In this document: piece by piece, positions 40,534-49,281 of the stretch
Numbering within the stretch: the stretch's first letter is position 1
Layout: each line of letters opens with the position of its first letter
Assembly: GCA_026987025.1 (NCBI GenBank)
Contig: JALSNJ010000026.1
Location: 62,001-126,000, forward strand
DNA: 64,000 nucleotides
Source: Candidatus Aminicenantota bacterium
GTDB taxonomy: Bacteria > Acidobacteriota > Aminicenantia > S016-38
Reading direction: 5' to 3'
Notes under the pieces: generated by a model
Told to the model about the DNA's origin: nothing
The model's input: only the letters and a program-made list of their open reading frames with translations
The model's database searches: none
Program-made: the position numbers and the translations under genes

Positions 40534-41407
40534 TCACTCCGGAAATGTTTTTATAAGATATCGCAGGTAATCCACCACCTTACTTCCCACCTCCCTTCCC
40601 CTTTCTACGATCTGCCTGGCTCTGTAGTACTCGTTGGACGAGAAATCAGAAGTGTCCACATGAATTAGCATGTCCGGGGAGGTAATCTTAAGTTTTGAGC
40701 GGACGATCTCCTCCTGCATTATATCCACCACATAAAGAAAGGTGCTCAGAATATGAGGGGGCCCCTTTTCCTCTCCGATTATGAGCTTCAAAATAGCTTT
40801 TTTTACCTTATCCCCGAAATTTTCTTCCTCCTCCGGTTCCTCCCGCTCTGCTCCCCGGGCCTTCCAGCTCATCACATTAACCGCTATTGTAAAGTCGGCC
40901 CCCAGCCTCCTGGCGAGCTCCACGGGCACAGGATCCACAACCCCCCCCGTCCACCAGATACCTATCCCCTATCTTAACCGTGGGGAAAAATCCGGGAATG
41001 GCCGAGCTGGCCAGAATGGCCTCCACCATGGGACCGGAGGTAAAGTAAACCTCCCTTCCGGATAGAATATCGGTGACCACGCATCCGAATTTCAAAGGGA
41101 GTTCCTCTATCCTTTTATTTCCAAGAATCCTGTAAAAGAGCCTCTTTATCCTCTGGTTGTCCACCAGGTGGGTAAGGGAAGGCTTCTTGGGGAGCAGTTT
41201 TTTGACCTCCTCCTTGGTTATGGATACGGCCATTTTTTCCATCTCAGCGGGACTGAGGCCCGAGGCGTAAAAACCCCCTATTACGGCTCCCATGCTGGTT
41301 CCCGCTATAACCTGGGGCCTTATGCCAGCATCCTCCAGAACCTGCAGTATCCCAATGTGAGCTAAGCCCTTGGCGCTTCCTGCCCCTAAGGCAAGACCTA
41401 TTTTCAT
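40534..41407 (-). pseudogene. Patatin-like phospholipase, frameshifted at a G8 tract
   Basis: The reading frame from ATG 41407 shows a patatin domain: ALGAGSAKGLAHIGIL (oxyanion hole), AGTSMGAVIGG (GxSxG with catalytic Ser) and YLVDGGG (catalytic Asp in DGG). Just after this Asp the frame is lost at eight G residues (reverse of 40941-40948). With seven G the protein would go on as VVDPVPVELARRLGAD into the second frame (ending 40534), the normal continuation. The intact product would be about 290 residues and could act on membrane lipids next to the Mla operon. A base-calling error, a real mutation or a phase-variable switch are all possible. Confidence 0.85.
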
Positions 41408-41423
41408 CTTCGCCTCCCATAGA

Positions 41424-41452
41424 ATTATCCGTCTTAAAATACTCCTTTTCAA
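41424..41452 (-). promoter_or_regulatory. Promoter of the patatin-mla-xer operon
   Basis: Reverse strand: TTGAAA (41452-41447), 17 bases, GATAAT (41429-41424). Transcription would start near 41417 with a short leader containing GGGAGG before the ATG at 41407. Confidence 0.5.
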
Positions 41453-41456
41453 GCCA

Positions 41457-41465
41457 TGTTATAAT
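41457..41465 (+). promoter_or_regulatory. Extended -10 leaderless promoter of the diguanylate cyclase
   Basis: TGTTATAAT is a perfect extended -10 element (TATAAT at 41460-41465), ending 6 bases before a GTG start at 41472. It overlaps the divergent patatin promoter. Confidence 0.55.
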
Positions 41466-41471
41466 GGTGCC

Positions 41472-42683
41472 GTGTTTAAAAATAAAATTAATCTGCCCCT
41501 TCCCGAAGGGATAAAAGAAAAGGGAGAAATAGAGAAGCTTCTGGGCTCTCCCTTCTTTCGCCTAAGGTTTCCCCCCTACTTAGAGACCACCTTCAGAAAG
41601 TTTCACCTGGAGCACCAAAAAAAGCTAATAGTCCTCTCCCTTGCCCTCGGATTTTTTCTTTACATGAGCTTTGGCATTTTGGACTTCCTGGTCTACAAGG
41701 AATTTCTCCTACAACTCTGGTTTATCCGTTTTGCCCTGATTTCACCGATTATCCTCCTCTCCCTCCTTTACATAAAAGGAGCCAAAAAGGAAGAGAGAGT
41801 TCAGTGGGCTCTATCCATAACCTTATTCCTGACAGGCCTCTCTGTGGTACTTTTCGTCATAATTACCTCTAACGACCCTTCCCAGAAGTATTACGCTGGG
41901 TTGGTCCTCGTAATTTTTTACCTCTATGTTCTGTTAAGCCTCCGCTTTCCCTACGCCACCATAGCGGGCTGGACCATAACATTGGCATATCTGCTGATAA
42001 CCATAAGATTCGTGAAGCCTGCGCCGGATTTTCTGGTGGCCAACTCCTTTACCCTGGTAATAGCCAACATAATGGGAATGGCGGGAAATTTTTTCGTGGA
42101 GAAAACCCTGAGAAAGAACTTCCTCCTGACCGTTCTAAACCTCATTGAAAAGGAGAAATTGAAGGAACTCTCCCACCAGGACTTCCTGACCGGCCTTGCC
42201 AACAGGAGGTTTTTCAACCGGTTTCTTTCAAGGGAATGGGCCAGAGCGCGGAGGTTCTCCCACCCTATCACCCTCCTTATGCTGGACATAGACAATTTCA
42301 AGGAGTATAACGACAGGCTGGGCCACCAGGCAGGGGACGAATGCCTGAAATCCATATCCCGGATTCTCAAGGATTTCGGAAGAAGGCCAGCAGACCTGGT
42401 AGCCCGCTACGGGGGAGAGGAATTTGCAGTTATCCTCTCCGGCACCGACAGAAAGGGGGGCATGAAAACGGCCCGTAAAATCAAGGAGAGGGTCTCCTGT
42501 CTGAGAATCCCTCACCCCGGCTCTTCGGTTTCCCCTTTCATCACGGTAAGCATCGGTGTCTGCTGCGTGATCCCGGGAGAAGGAATGAAAATAGAGGATT
42601 TTATCGGAGCTGCAGACAAAGCTCTCTATACCGCAAAGTCCAAAGGAAAAAATAGGGTGGATTTTCAGGAAATACTCCATTGA
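41472..42683 (+). CDS. Membrane diguanylate cyclase (GGDEF)
   Basis: The 403-residue protein has six or seven hydrophobic segments between residues 45 and 220 and a C-terminal GGDEF domain: DFLTGLANRRFFNRFL, MLDIDNFKEYNDRLGHQAGD, and VARYGGEEFAVIL with the active GGEEF signature. The product-inhibition site RxxD (RPAD) is placed five residues before GGEEF, as in feedback-inhibited enzymes. It would make cyclic di-GMP. I chose the GTG at 41472, 6 bases after TATAAT; upstream in-frame codons fall within the promoter and the divergent patatin start. The membrane sensor part is not a family I can name. Confidence 0.9.
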   Translation: MFKNKINLPLPEGIKEKGEIEKLLGSPFFRLRFPPYLETTFRKFHLEHQKKLIVLSLALGFFLYMSFGILDFLVYKEFLLQLWFIRFALISPIILLSLLYIKGAKKEERVQWALSITLFLTGLSVVLFVIITSNDPSQKYYAGLVLVIFYLYVLLSLRFPYATIAGWTITLAYLLITIRFVKPAPDFLVANSFTLVIANIMGMAGNFFVEKTLRKNFLLTVLNLIEKEKLKELSHQDFLTGLANRRFFNRFLSREWARARRFSHPITLLMLDIDNFKEYNDRLGHQAGDECLKSISRILKDFGRRPADLVARYGGEEFAVILSGTDRKGGMKTARKIKERVSCLRIPHPGSSVSPFITVSIGVCCVIPGEGMKIEDFIGAADKALYTAKSKGKNRVDFQEILH

Positions 42684-42684
42684 T

Positions 42685-42713
42685 TTGAAAAGGTAGATTT
42701 TATAAAATATAGA
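42685..42713 (+). promoter_or_regulatory. Promoter of tRNA-His and ftsY
   Basis: TTGAAA (42685-42690), 17 bases, TATAGA (42708-42713), with the tRNA starting 9 bases later. An alternative -10, TAAAAT at 42703-42708, is spaced too closely. Confidence 0.45.
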
Positions 42714-42722
42714 CTTAGGAGC

Positions 42723-42795
42723 GGTGAGCGTAGCTCAATGGTAGAGCATTGGACTGTGGATCCAAGGGTTGGGGGTTCAAATCCCCTCGCTCACC
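42723..42795 (+). tRNA. tRNA-His (anticodon GTG)
   Basis: The sequence folds as a cloverleaf. The acceptor stem is GTGAGCG with CGCTCAC, with an extra G at -1 paired to C73, the identity mark of tRNA-His. The D arm is GCTC/GAGC and the anticodon stem is TTGGA/TCCAA around the loop CTGTGGA, giving anticodon GTG. The T arm is GGGGG/CCCCT with loop TTCAAAT. CCA is not encoded (the next bases are CCT). It is followed after 9 bases by the ftsY start codon. Confidence 0.96.
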
Positions 42796-42804
42796 CCTTT
42801 TTTT

Positions 42805-43653
42805 ATGAAGAATACCCTTTCCCTACTCAAAAGAGCTTTGAGGAGAACCAGGGATAATTTTTCCTTCCTTCAAGAGCAAACCTTTTCCTGGGAAGAGGCG
42901 GAGGAAGCCCTGCTTTTAGCGGATTTTGGCCCCCAATTCACGCAAAGTCTCCTGGATTCTTTGAGGAAGGAAAGGGGAAGCGATGCCCTGGGTTTGAAGG
43001 CAGCTTTAAAACTCAAGATAAAGGAAATAGCCTCGGACCTCCTTCCCCCGGACCTTTCGCCCCCCAAGACAATCCTCGTGGTTGGGGTAAACGGGAGCGG
43101 GAAGACCACCACCTGCGGGAAGCTGGGCCTTTTTCTTAAAGAAAGGGGAACCGTGCTTCTGGTGGCCGCCGATACCTTCAGAGCTGCAGCCAGGGAACAG
43201 CTCCAGAAGCTGGCCATGGCTGCAGGGGTGGATTTTTTCTCCCCCGAAACTCATTCTGACCCTGCTGCCGTAGCCTTTGAGGCTTCCCGTCAACCTTACG
43301 ATTACATAATCATTGACACCGCCGGCAGGCTGCACACAAAGGAAAACCTCATGAGGGAAGCCGTTAAAATTAAAAAAGCGGTGGGAAAGGCCTCCGGCAG
43401 GGAACCTCTGGTCTTGCTGGTTCTTGATGGCACCATAGGGCAAAATTCCCTGCTGCAAGCCCGGGAATTCTCTAAAGCCATGAAGGTGGATGCCCTCATA
43501 ATAACAAAGCTGGACGGCACCGCCAAGGGGGGAGCTGTTTTTCCCATTATGAAGACGCTTAGAATCCCTGTGCTCTTTGTCGGAACAGGGGAAGGGCTGC
43601 AAGACCTGGTCCCCTTTGAGATATCCTCTTTTGTGGAGGCGATATTTGGATGA
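42805..43653 (+). CDS. ftsY: Signal recognition particle receptor FtsY
   Basis: The 282-residue GTPase is the SRP receptor NG domain: G1 VVGVNGSGKTTTCGKLG, DTFRAAAREQL, G3 IIDTAGRLHTKENL and G4 ITKLDGTAKGG. The acidic membrane-targeting A domain of E. coli FtsY is missing, as in many bacteria. It docks ribosome-SRP complexes at the inner membrane. The ATG at 42805 is used because an earlier in-frame codon lies within the tRNA; only a T-run precedes the ATG, with no ribosome site. It overlaps ribD by 8 bases. Confidence 0.95.
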   Translation: MKNTLSLLKRALRRTRDNFSFLQEQTFSWEEAEEALLLADFGPQFTQSLLDSLRKERGSDALGLKAALKLKIKEIASDLLPPDLSPPKTILVVGVNGSGKTTTCGKLGLFLKERGTVLLVAADTFRAAAREQLQKLAMAAGVDFFSPETHSDPAAVAFEASRQPYDYIIIDTAGRLHTKENLMREAVKIKKAVGKASGREPLVLLVLDGTIGQNSLLQAREFSKAMKVDALIITKLDGTAKGGAVFPIMKTLRIPVLFVGTGEGLQDLVPFEISSFVEAIFG

Positions 43654-44683
43654 GTACTTCATGAGAATGGCCCTATCCTTAGCTAAAAAGGGGGCCGGTA
43701 AAACCCATCCCAATCCCATGGTGGGGGCGGTCATAGTAAAGGAAGGGAGGATAATCTCCACGGGATATCACAGGGCCTTCGGAGCCCCCCACGCTGAAGC
43801 AGAAGCCATAAAAAAGGCCGGGAAGCAAGCCAGGGGAGCCACCCTTTATGTAAACCTGGAGCCGTGCTGCCACCAGGGGAAAACCCCTCCCTGCTGTGAG
43901 GCCATCTGGAGGGCCGGGATAAAGAGGGTGGTGGTGGCGGTAAAGGATCCCAACCCTCTGGTGAACGGTAGGGGCATAGACTTTCTCCGCTCTAAGGGCA
44001 TAGAAGTCCGGGTGGGAGTTCTCAAGGAGGAGGCCGAGGAGCTGAACCGGGCCTTTCTTTTCTTCCACCGCCACCGCAGACCCTGGCTCACGGGGAAAAT
44101 GGCCCTGACCGCGGACGGGGCTGCTGTCTGGAAGGAAAAATACATATCCTCCCCTCAATCTCTGCTTTTCGCCCACTGGCTCAGGGCCACCCATATGGGA
44201 ATAATGGTGGGGGTAGGCACGGTGTTGAAGGACGACCCTTTGCTCAATGTGCGCCACCCCAGATTCCAGGGGAAGAGGATAACCAAAATCGTCCTGGACT
44301 CACGCTTGAGGACCCCTCCCCAGGCTAAACTTTTCTCCACAGGGGATCCGGTTCTCATATTTACCTCTTCGGGGAAAACCTTCCAGAACCCCGCAGCCGA
44401 AATAATAAGGGTATCCTCCGGGGAAAAGGGGCTTTGCCTCAAGGAAGTTCTTTATCACCTGGCCCGAAGAAACATAATATCCGTTTTAGTGGAAGGAGGA
44501 CCAACCCTGATGGCCAGCCTCATAGAGGAAGGGCTTCTTAACGAACTTTACCTGGTTCACACACCTAAAATAGGAGGGGAAAAGAGGCTTGTCTTGAGAC
44601 CCGGCCCGGTCGTTCTAAAAAAACATTGGTGCTCCTCCCAGGGGGAGCATTACATAAATTTCTCTTTTAAGGAGGAAAAATGA
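43646..44683 (+). CDS. ribD: Bifunctional riboflavin deaminase/reductase
   Basis: The 345-residue protein has the deaminase half with THPNPMVGAVIV, GAPHAEAEAI (catalytic HAE) and LEPCCHQGKTPPC (zinc Cys), and the reductase half with MALTADGAAV, VGVGTVLKDDPLLNVR and VLVEGGPTLMASLIEEGL. It carries out the second and third steps of riboflavin synthesis. The start is TTG at 43646, 6 bases after GGAGG, which gives LDEYFMRMALSLAKKG, matching the usual N terminus; longer frames overlap ftsY too far. Other rib genes (ribE, ribBA) are not in the window. Confidence 0.93.
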   Translation: MDEYFMRMALSLAKKGAGKTHPNPMVGAVIVKEGRIISTGYHRAFGAPHAEAEAIKKAGKQARGATLYVNLEPCCHQGKTPPCCEAIWRAGIKRVVVAVKDPNPLVNGRGIDFLRSKGIEVRVGVLKEEAEELNRAFLFFHRHRRPWLTGKMALTADGAAVWKEKYISSPQSLLFAHWLRATHMGIMVGVGTVLKDDPLLNVRHPRFQGKRITKIVLDSRLRTPPQAKLFSTGDPVLIFTSSGKTFQNPAAEIIRVSSGEKGLCLKEVLYHLARRNIISVLVEGGPTLMASLIEEGLLNELYLVHTPKIGGEKRLVLRPGPVVLKKHWCSSQGEHYINFSFKEEK

Positions 44684-45957
44684 GCTTTAAAAAGTATTCC
44701 ACCGCCCTCAGGGATAGGACTATAAGATGGATTAAGAGGATGAAGGAGGTGGATATACTGGTGGGAATTCCCACCTACAACAACGAAGATACCGTGGGTT
44801 ATGTAATCACTCAGGCGGGGGTTGGACTCCACAGATTTTACAAAGACCTGAAAACCGCCATCTTCGTCTCCGACGGAGGCTCCACCGACAACACCAGGGA
44901 AAATGCCCTGGTGGCGGAGGTCCCCTCCACAGTGGAAAAGCATGTGGAGATCTACCGGGGAATGCCGGGGAAAGGCACATCCTTCCGTGCGGTTTTTGAA
45001 GCCGCCGTCAGGCTGAACGCCAGGGCCATCCTGGTGATGGACTCCGACCTGCGCAGTATAACCCCCGAATGGATAAAATTTATGGCGGAGCCGGTTCTCA
45101 GGGAGGGCTACGATTTTCTCTGGCCCTTTTACAAGAGGCACAAGTTTGACGGCACCATAACCAATATGATCGTCTATCCTCTAACCAGGGCGGTCTTTTT
45201 TAAAGATATAAGACAACCCATAGGCGGAGACTTCGCCTTCTCCAGAAAAATGGCGGAAATCTTCATTTCCCGGGATGTCTGGGATACGGATGTGGCCAAA
45301 TTCGGAATAGACATATGGATGAGCGCCATAGCCATACACGAGGCGAGCAAATCAGCCCAGGTTTACCTGGGAACGAAGGTTCACAACGCCAAGGACCCGG
45401 CCCAGGACCTCTCCGCCATGTTTACTCAGGTCGTTTCCACCCTTTTCTACATGATAGGAGAATACAAAGGGTCCTGGATAAAGAAAAAGGAAACGGAGCC
45501 GGTGCACATACTCCCCACAGATGCCAGGGAAAAGCCTTTGGAGGAAATAAGGGTAAACATAGCGAAGATGGAGCTGGAGTTCCTGGAGGGGTTTAAGCAC
45601 TTTGAGCCCTTCTACAGAGCCATCCTTTCCCCCAGGGCCTTTGACGGCCTCTCCCAGAGCTATTTAGAAAGAGCATCCGGAGAGCCCCTGAGGTTCCCCC
45701 CGAACCTATGGGCCAGGATAATTTACGATTTCGCCGCCACTTACCAGACATGGAGCAGAAACAGAAGAAGGCTGGTGAGCATTATGGTGCCCCTGTACTT
45801 TGGAAGAACCGCCGCATATAGCAGGGAGGTTCTGGAAAAACCCTGGGAGGAGGCGGAAAAATTGATACAACTTCAGGCCATGGTCTTTGAGGAAAACAGG
45901 GATTACTTCAAGGGAAAAATGGCAAGAAAACTGGTGGACTCCGGGATCCTCTTTTGA
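44680..45957 (+). CDS. GT-A glycosyltransferase resembling glucosylglycerate/mannosylglycerate synthases
   Basis: The 425-residue protein has a GT-A fold: VDILVGIPTYNNEDTVG, FVSDGGSTDNT, GKGTSFRAVFEAA, the metal motif LVMDSDLRSITPEWI (DSD) and RQPIGGDFAFSRKMA. A helical C-terminal region (about residues 280-425) with NLWARIIYDFAATYQTW follows. The order of motifs is that of GT78/GT81-like synthases which make glucosyl- or mannosylglycerate, osmolytes common in thermophiles. No phosphatase gene follows, which would suit the one-step type. The donor and acceptor cannot be read from the sequence. GGAGG lies 5 bases before the ATG, which overlaps the ribD stop. Confidence 0.78.
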   Translation: MSFKKYSTALRDRTIRWIKRMKEVDILVGIPTYNNEDTVGYVITQAGVGLHRFYKDLKTAIFVSDGGSTDNTRENALVAEVPSTVEKHVEIYRGMPGKGTSFRAVFEAAVRLNARAILVMDSDLRSITPEWIKFMAEPVLREGYDFLWPFYKRHKFDGTITNMIVYPLTRAVFFKDIRQPIGGDFAFSRKMAEIFISRDVWDTDVAKFGIDIWMSAIAIHEASKSAQVYLGTKVHNAKDPAQDLSAMFTQVVSTLFYMIGEYKGSWIKKKETEPVHILPTDAREKPLEEIRVNIAKMELEFLEGFKHFEPFYRAILSPRAFDGLSQSYLERASGEPLRFPPNLWARIIYDFAATYQTWSRNRRRLVSIMVPLYFGRTAAYSREVLEKPWEEAEKLIQLQAMVFEENRDYFKGKMARKLVDSGILF

Positions 45958-45965
45958 ACCTCAGT

Positions 45966-45994
45966 TTGACAGGTCCCTGAGATTCCCTTAAAAT
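45966..45994 (+). promoter_or_regulatory. Leaderless consensus promoter of the nitronate monooxygenase operon
   Basis: TTGACA (45966-45971), 17 bases, TAAAAT (45989-45994), 7 bases, ATG at 46002. There is no Shine-Dalgarno sequence. Confidence 0.72.
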
Positions 45995-46001
45995 TCCCCT
46001 C

Positions 46002-47030
46002 ATGAGCGAAAGGGAAATTTTGGAGAAACTCTGGAAAAAGGGTAAGGATTTCCTGGGGGTCCGCTATCCCATAATATCCGGGGCCATGACCTGGATTTCC
46101 GACAGCGGCCTGGTCTCTGCGGTGAGCAACGCCGGAGGGTTCGGGGTTTTAGCTGCGGGAAACATGCCTCCGGAACTTTTGGCCGAAGAAATAGAAAAGA
46201 CCCGCCAGCTAACCGACAAGCCCTTCGGGGTAAATCTTATAGTTATAGCCCCAAATTATCCTCACCATCTTAAAATCGTAAAGGAAAAGGGGGTAAAGTT
46301 CGTGGTGTTTGCCGGCAGTTTCCCCTCGGACAGGGAGGTAAGGGAACTGAAGGAGGCAGGTGCTAAGATAATAGCCTTCGCCTCCAACGATACCCTGGCA
46401 AAGAGGCTTATAAGAAAGGGAATGGACGCCCTGATTATAGAGGGAAGCGAAGCCGGGGGGCACATAGGCTATGTATCCTTAGTGGTTCTCATCCAGCAGG
46501 TTCTCTTCAACTTCAGGGACCAGGTCCCCATCTTCGCCGCCGGGGGAATAGCCACAGGGGAGATGGCCGCCCACCTTCTCATGGCAGGGGCTTCAGGAAT
46601 CCAGATGGGAACCATCTTCGCCGTGTCCAAGGAAAGCAGAGCCCATCCGGAGTTCAAAAAGAGGTATCTAAAGGCCAAAGCCAGGGAGGCGGTCTTTACC
46701 CCCCAGGTTCACCCTGACCTCAAGATTTATCCGGTCAGGGCTCTTAAAAACAAGGGAATGGACGAATTTCAGGAACTTCAAATAGAGCTTCTTCAGAAGC
46801 TCAGGGCAGGGGAAATCACCAAGGAGGAAGCTCAGTTGAAGCTTGAGGAGTTCTGGATGGGAGCCCTGCGTCGGGCCGTGCAGGAAGGGGACTTAGAGAG
46901 GGGTTCCCTTATGGCAGGGCAGAGCGTGGGGCTGGTAAACAGGGAGATGAGCATACCCGAAATTATGGATTTCATAGTGGAAGGAATTCTCAGGGAAATT
47001 CGCAGGGTAAGGGAAAATATCTGCTCATGA
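46002..47030 (+). CDS. Nitronate monooxygenase / FabK-like flavoprotein
   Basis: The 342-residue protein is an FMN-binding TIM barrel of the 2-nitropropane dioxygenase family: [25 protein letters not shown], in part [45 protein letters not shown] (GGHxG, phosphate binding), [20 protein letters not shown] and [14 protein letters not shown]. Members oxidise nitronates or, as FabK, reduce enoyl-ACP; FabK requires a slightly different start, so the role stays open. The ATG follows a strong promoter by 7 bases. The stop overlaps the AGCS symporter start (ATGA). Confidence 0.87.
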   Translation: MSEREILEKLWKKGKDFLGVRYPIISGAMTWISDSGLVSAVSNAGGFGVLAAGNMPPELLAEEIEKTRQLTDKPFGVNLIVIAPNYPHHLKIVKEKGVKFVVFAGSFPSDREVRELKEAGAKIIAFASNDTLAKRLIRKGMDALIIEGSEAGGHIGYVSLVVLIQQVLFNFRDQVPIFAAGGIATGEMAAHLLMAGASGIQMGTIFAVSKESRAHPEFKKRYLKAKAREAVFTPQVHPDLKIYPVRALKNKGMDEFQELQIELLQKLRAGEITKEEAQLKLEEFWMGALRRAVQEGDLERGSLMAGQSVGLVNREMSIPEIMDFIVEGILREIRRVRENICS

Positions 47031-48364
47031 ATTACCTTACGGCGGTAAGGGATTTCATTTGGGGCGCCCCCCTTATCCTTATGCTTCTCGGGACGGGAAT
47101 TTATCTGACGGTAAGGCTCAGGGGACTCCAGTTCACCAAGCTTTTCCCCGCCCTCTACTTAGCCCTTATAAAAAGGAGGGAGGACGCCGAAGGGGACATA
47201 AGCCACTTTCAGGCCCTTATGACGGCCTTAGCGGCCACGGTGGGAACCGGGAACATAGCCGGGGTGGCCACGGCCATAGCGGCCGGAGGTCCCGGAGCCC
47301 TTTTCTGGATGTGGATTACCGGCCTCTTCGGCATGGCCACCAAGTATTCCGAAGCCCTCCTGGCCGTCAAATACAGGGTCAAAGACCGACTGGGCACCAT
47401 GAGCGGAGGCCCCATGTATTATCTTTCCCGGGGCCTGGGTTCAAGGTGGCTGGGGATCGCCTTTGCTGTTTTCGCCTCCTTTGCCGCCTTCGGCATAGGG
47501 AACATGGTCCAGTCCAACTCCGTGGCCGATGCCGTTCATTCCTTCCTCAAAATACCTTACTGGACCACAGGGCTGGTCCTGGCCCTCCTTACGGGCCTTG
47601 TGATAATAGGCGGGATAAAATCCATAGCCAATGTAACCTCGGTGCTGGTCCCCTTTATGATCCTCATATACTTCTCTGCGGCTCTTATAGCTTTGGCCCT
47701 GAAATTTTCCCAGCTTCCCCACGCCTTCTCCCTTATATTCAAAGGGGCCTTCAGCGGAACCGCCGCCTTGGGAGGATTCCTGGGGGCAGGGGTGAAGGAA
47801 GCTGTAAAGATGGGGGTTGCCCGGGGACTTTTCTCCAACGAAAGCGGGCTCGGCTCCGCCCCCATAGCAGCCGCGGCAGCCCAGACTAAAAATCCGGTGA
47901 ATCAGGCCTTGGTCTCCATGACCCAGACCTTCATTGACACCATAGTAGTCTGCACCATGACAGGGCTGGTGATAATAACCTCAGGGGCCTGGACCAGCGG
48001 GAAAGACGGGGCCCCCCTTTCCTATCTTGCCTTCAAAAAAATCTTTTCCTCGGTTCTGGGACCCTCCGCGGGAAATGCCATAGGGGGGATTGTGGTAGCC
48101 CTGGGTCTCGTCCTCTTCGCCTACTCCACCATTCTGGGGTGGAGCTATTACGGAGAAAAGTCCATAGAATTTCTACTGGGAGAAAACTCGGTCTTCCCGT
48201 ATAGGGCTGTCTTCACCTTATTTGTATTTGTGGGGGCCATATCTTCCTTGGGCTTTGTATGGACCCTATCCGATGTGATGAACGGCCTCATGGCCTTCCC
48301 TAACCTTGTGGGGCTTTTAGGTCTCAGCGGGGTAATAGTAGCGGAGACCAGAAAATACCTATGA
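47027..48364 (+). CDS. Alanine or glycine:cation symporter (AGCS family)
   Basis: The 445-residue protein has about 11 membrane segments and the AGCS signature: [31 protein letters not shown], in part [31 protein letters not shown], and [21 protein letters not shown]. It takes up alanine, glycine or D-alanine with sodium. It sits between a nitronate monooxygenase-like gene and a moxR gene with 4-base overlaps on both sides. Confidence 0.95.
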   Translation: MNYLTAVRDFIWGAPLILMLLGTGIYLTVRLRGLQFTKLFPALYLALIKRREDAEGDISHFQALMTALAATVGTGNIAGVATAIAAGGPGALFWMWITGLFGMATKYSEALLAVKYRVKDRLGTMSGGPMYYLSRGLGSRWLGIAFAVFASFAAFGIGNMVQSNSVADAVHSFLKIPYWTTGLVLALLTGLVIIGGIKSIANVTSVLVPFMILIYFSAALIALALKFSQLPHAFSLIFKGAFSGTAALGGFLGAGVKEAVKMGVARGLFSNESGLGSAPIAAAAAQTKNPVNQALVSMTQTFIDTIVVCTMTGLVIITSGAWTSGKDGAPLSYLAFKKIFSSVLGPSAGNAIGGIVVALGLVLFAYSTILGWSYYGEKSIEFLLGENSVFPYRAVFTLFVFVGAISSLGFVWTLSDVMNGLMAFPNLVGLLGLSGVIVAETRKYL

Positions 48365-49281
48365 GACCTTCCGTAGAGAAAATAATACTCAATGTGGAGA
48401 AGGTATTCAGAGGGGGGAGGAGGAAGATTGAACTGGCCCTCCTCTGCCTTCTGGCCGACGGCCACCTCCTCATTGAGGACATACCCGGGGTGGGGAAAAC
48501 CCTCCTGGCCAGGGCCTTAGCCCTTTCCATCAACGCCTCCTTCTCCAGGGTTCAGTTCACCTCCGACCTCCTTCCCTCGGACATCCTGGGAACCTTGGTT
48601 TTCTCCCAGAAAAGGGGAGAATTCTATTTTAGAAGGGGGCCGGTCTTCACCAATATTCTCTTAGCCGACGAAATAAACAGGGGCTCGCCCAGAACCCAGA
48701 GCGCCCTTCTGGAGGCCATGAACGAGAGAAAAGTTTCCATAGAGGGAAGAACCCTGCCCCTTCCGGAACCCTTTTTAGTAATAGCCACCCAGAACCCTGT
48801 GGAGCTTCACGGAACCTACCCCCTTCCTGAGTCCCAGCTGGACCGTTTTCTCATCAGCATGAACCTGGGATATCCCGGCAGAAGGGAGGAAAGGAGGATA
48901 ATCTTAGAGCAAAGGGAAAGGGACCCTTTATCCGGCCTTCGTCCTGTTCTGGAGAAGGAGGAAATTCTGAAGATGCAGAAGCAGGTGAGGGAAGTGAGGG
49001 TCTCCGAAGAAATAGCAGATTATATCTTAGACATAAGCGAGAGGACGAGAAACCACCCATCCCTCCGCTTGGGAGCCAGCCCCAGGGCCAGCCTTTACCT
49101 GACCAGGGCGGCCCAGGCCAGGGCTTACATGGAAGGAAGGGATTATGTGGTACCCGACGATGTAAAGGAGGTGGCAGCACCGGTGCTGGTCCACCGAATT
49201 TTTCCCAAGGGAGAAAGGGGAAGAAGGGAAATGGAACTGATGGTTCAAAAGATTCTCAGAGAACTAAGGGTTCCGGGCTAA
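48361..49281 (+). CDS. MoxR-type AAA+ ATPase
   Basis: The 306-residue protein has Walker [16 protein letters not shown], Walker B with [25 protein letters not shown] (in part [17 protein letters not shown]) and the MoxR sensor motif [21 protein letters not shown]. MoxR proteins act as chaperones for metal-enzyme maturation, usually next to a DUF58/VWA protein. Here no such partner follows; the next gene is convergent. Its own target is therefore outside the window or acts in trans. It starts by ATGA overlap with AGCS, and its 3' end overlaps the SSS symporter gene by 18 bases. Confidence 0.92.
   Translation: MRPSVEKIILNVEKVFRGGRRKIELALLCLLADGHLLIEDIPGVGKTLLARALALSINASFSRVQFTSDLLPSDILGTLVFSQKRGEFYFRRGPVFTNILLADEINRGSPRTQSALLEAMNERKVSIEGRTLPLPEPFLVIATQNPVELHGTYPLPESQLDRFLISMNLGYPGRREERRIILEQRERDPLSGLRPVLEKEEILKMQKQVREVRVSEEIADYILDISERTRNHPSLRLGASPRASLYLTRAAQARAYMEGRDYVVPDDVKEVAAPVLVHRIFPKGERGRREMELMVQKILRELRVPG

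Noticed and set aside
42769-42804. Upstream in-frame start for ftsY
   Set aside because: It would put the N terminus inside the tRNA-His gene; the ATG at 42805 gives a normal FtsY start.
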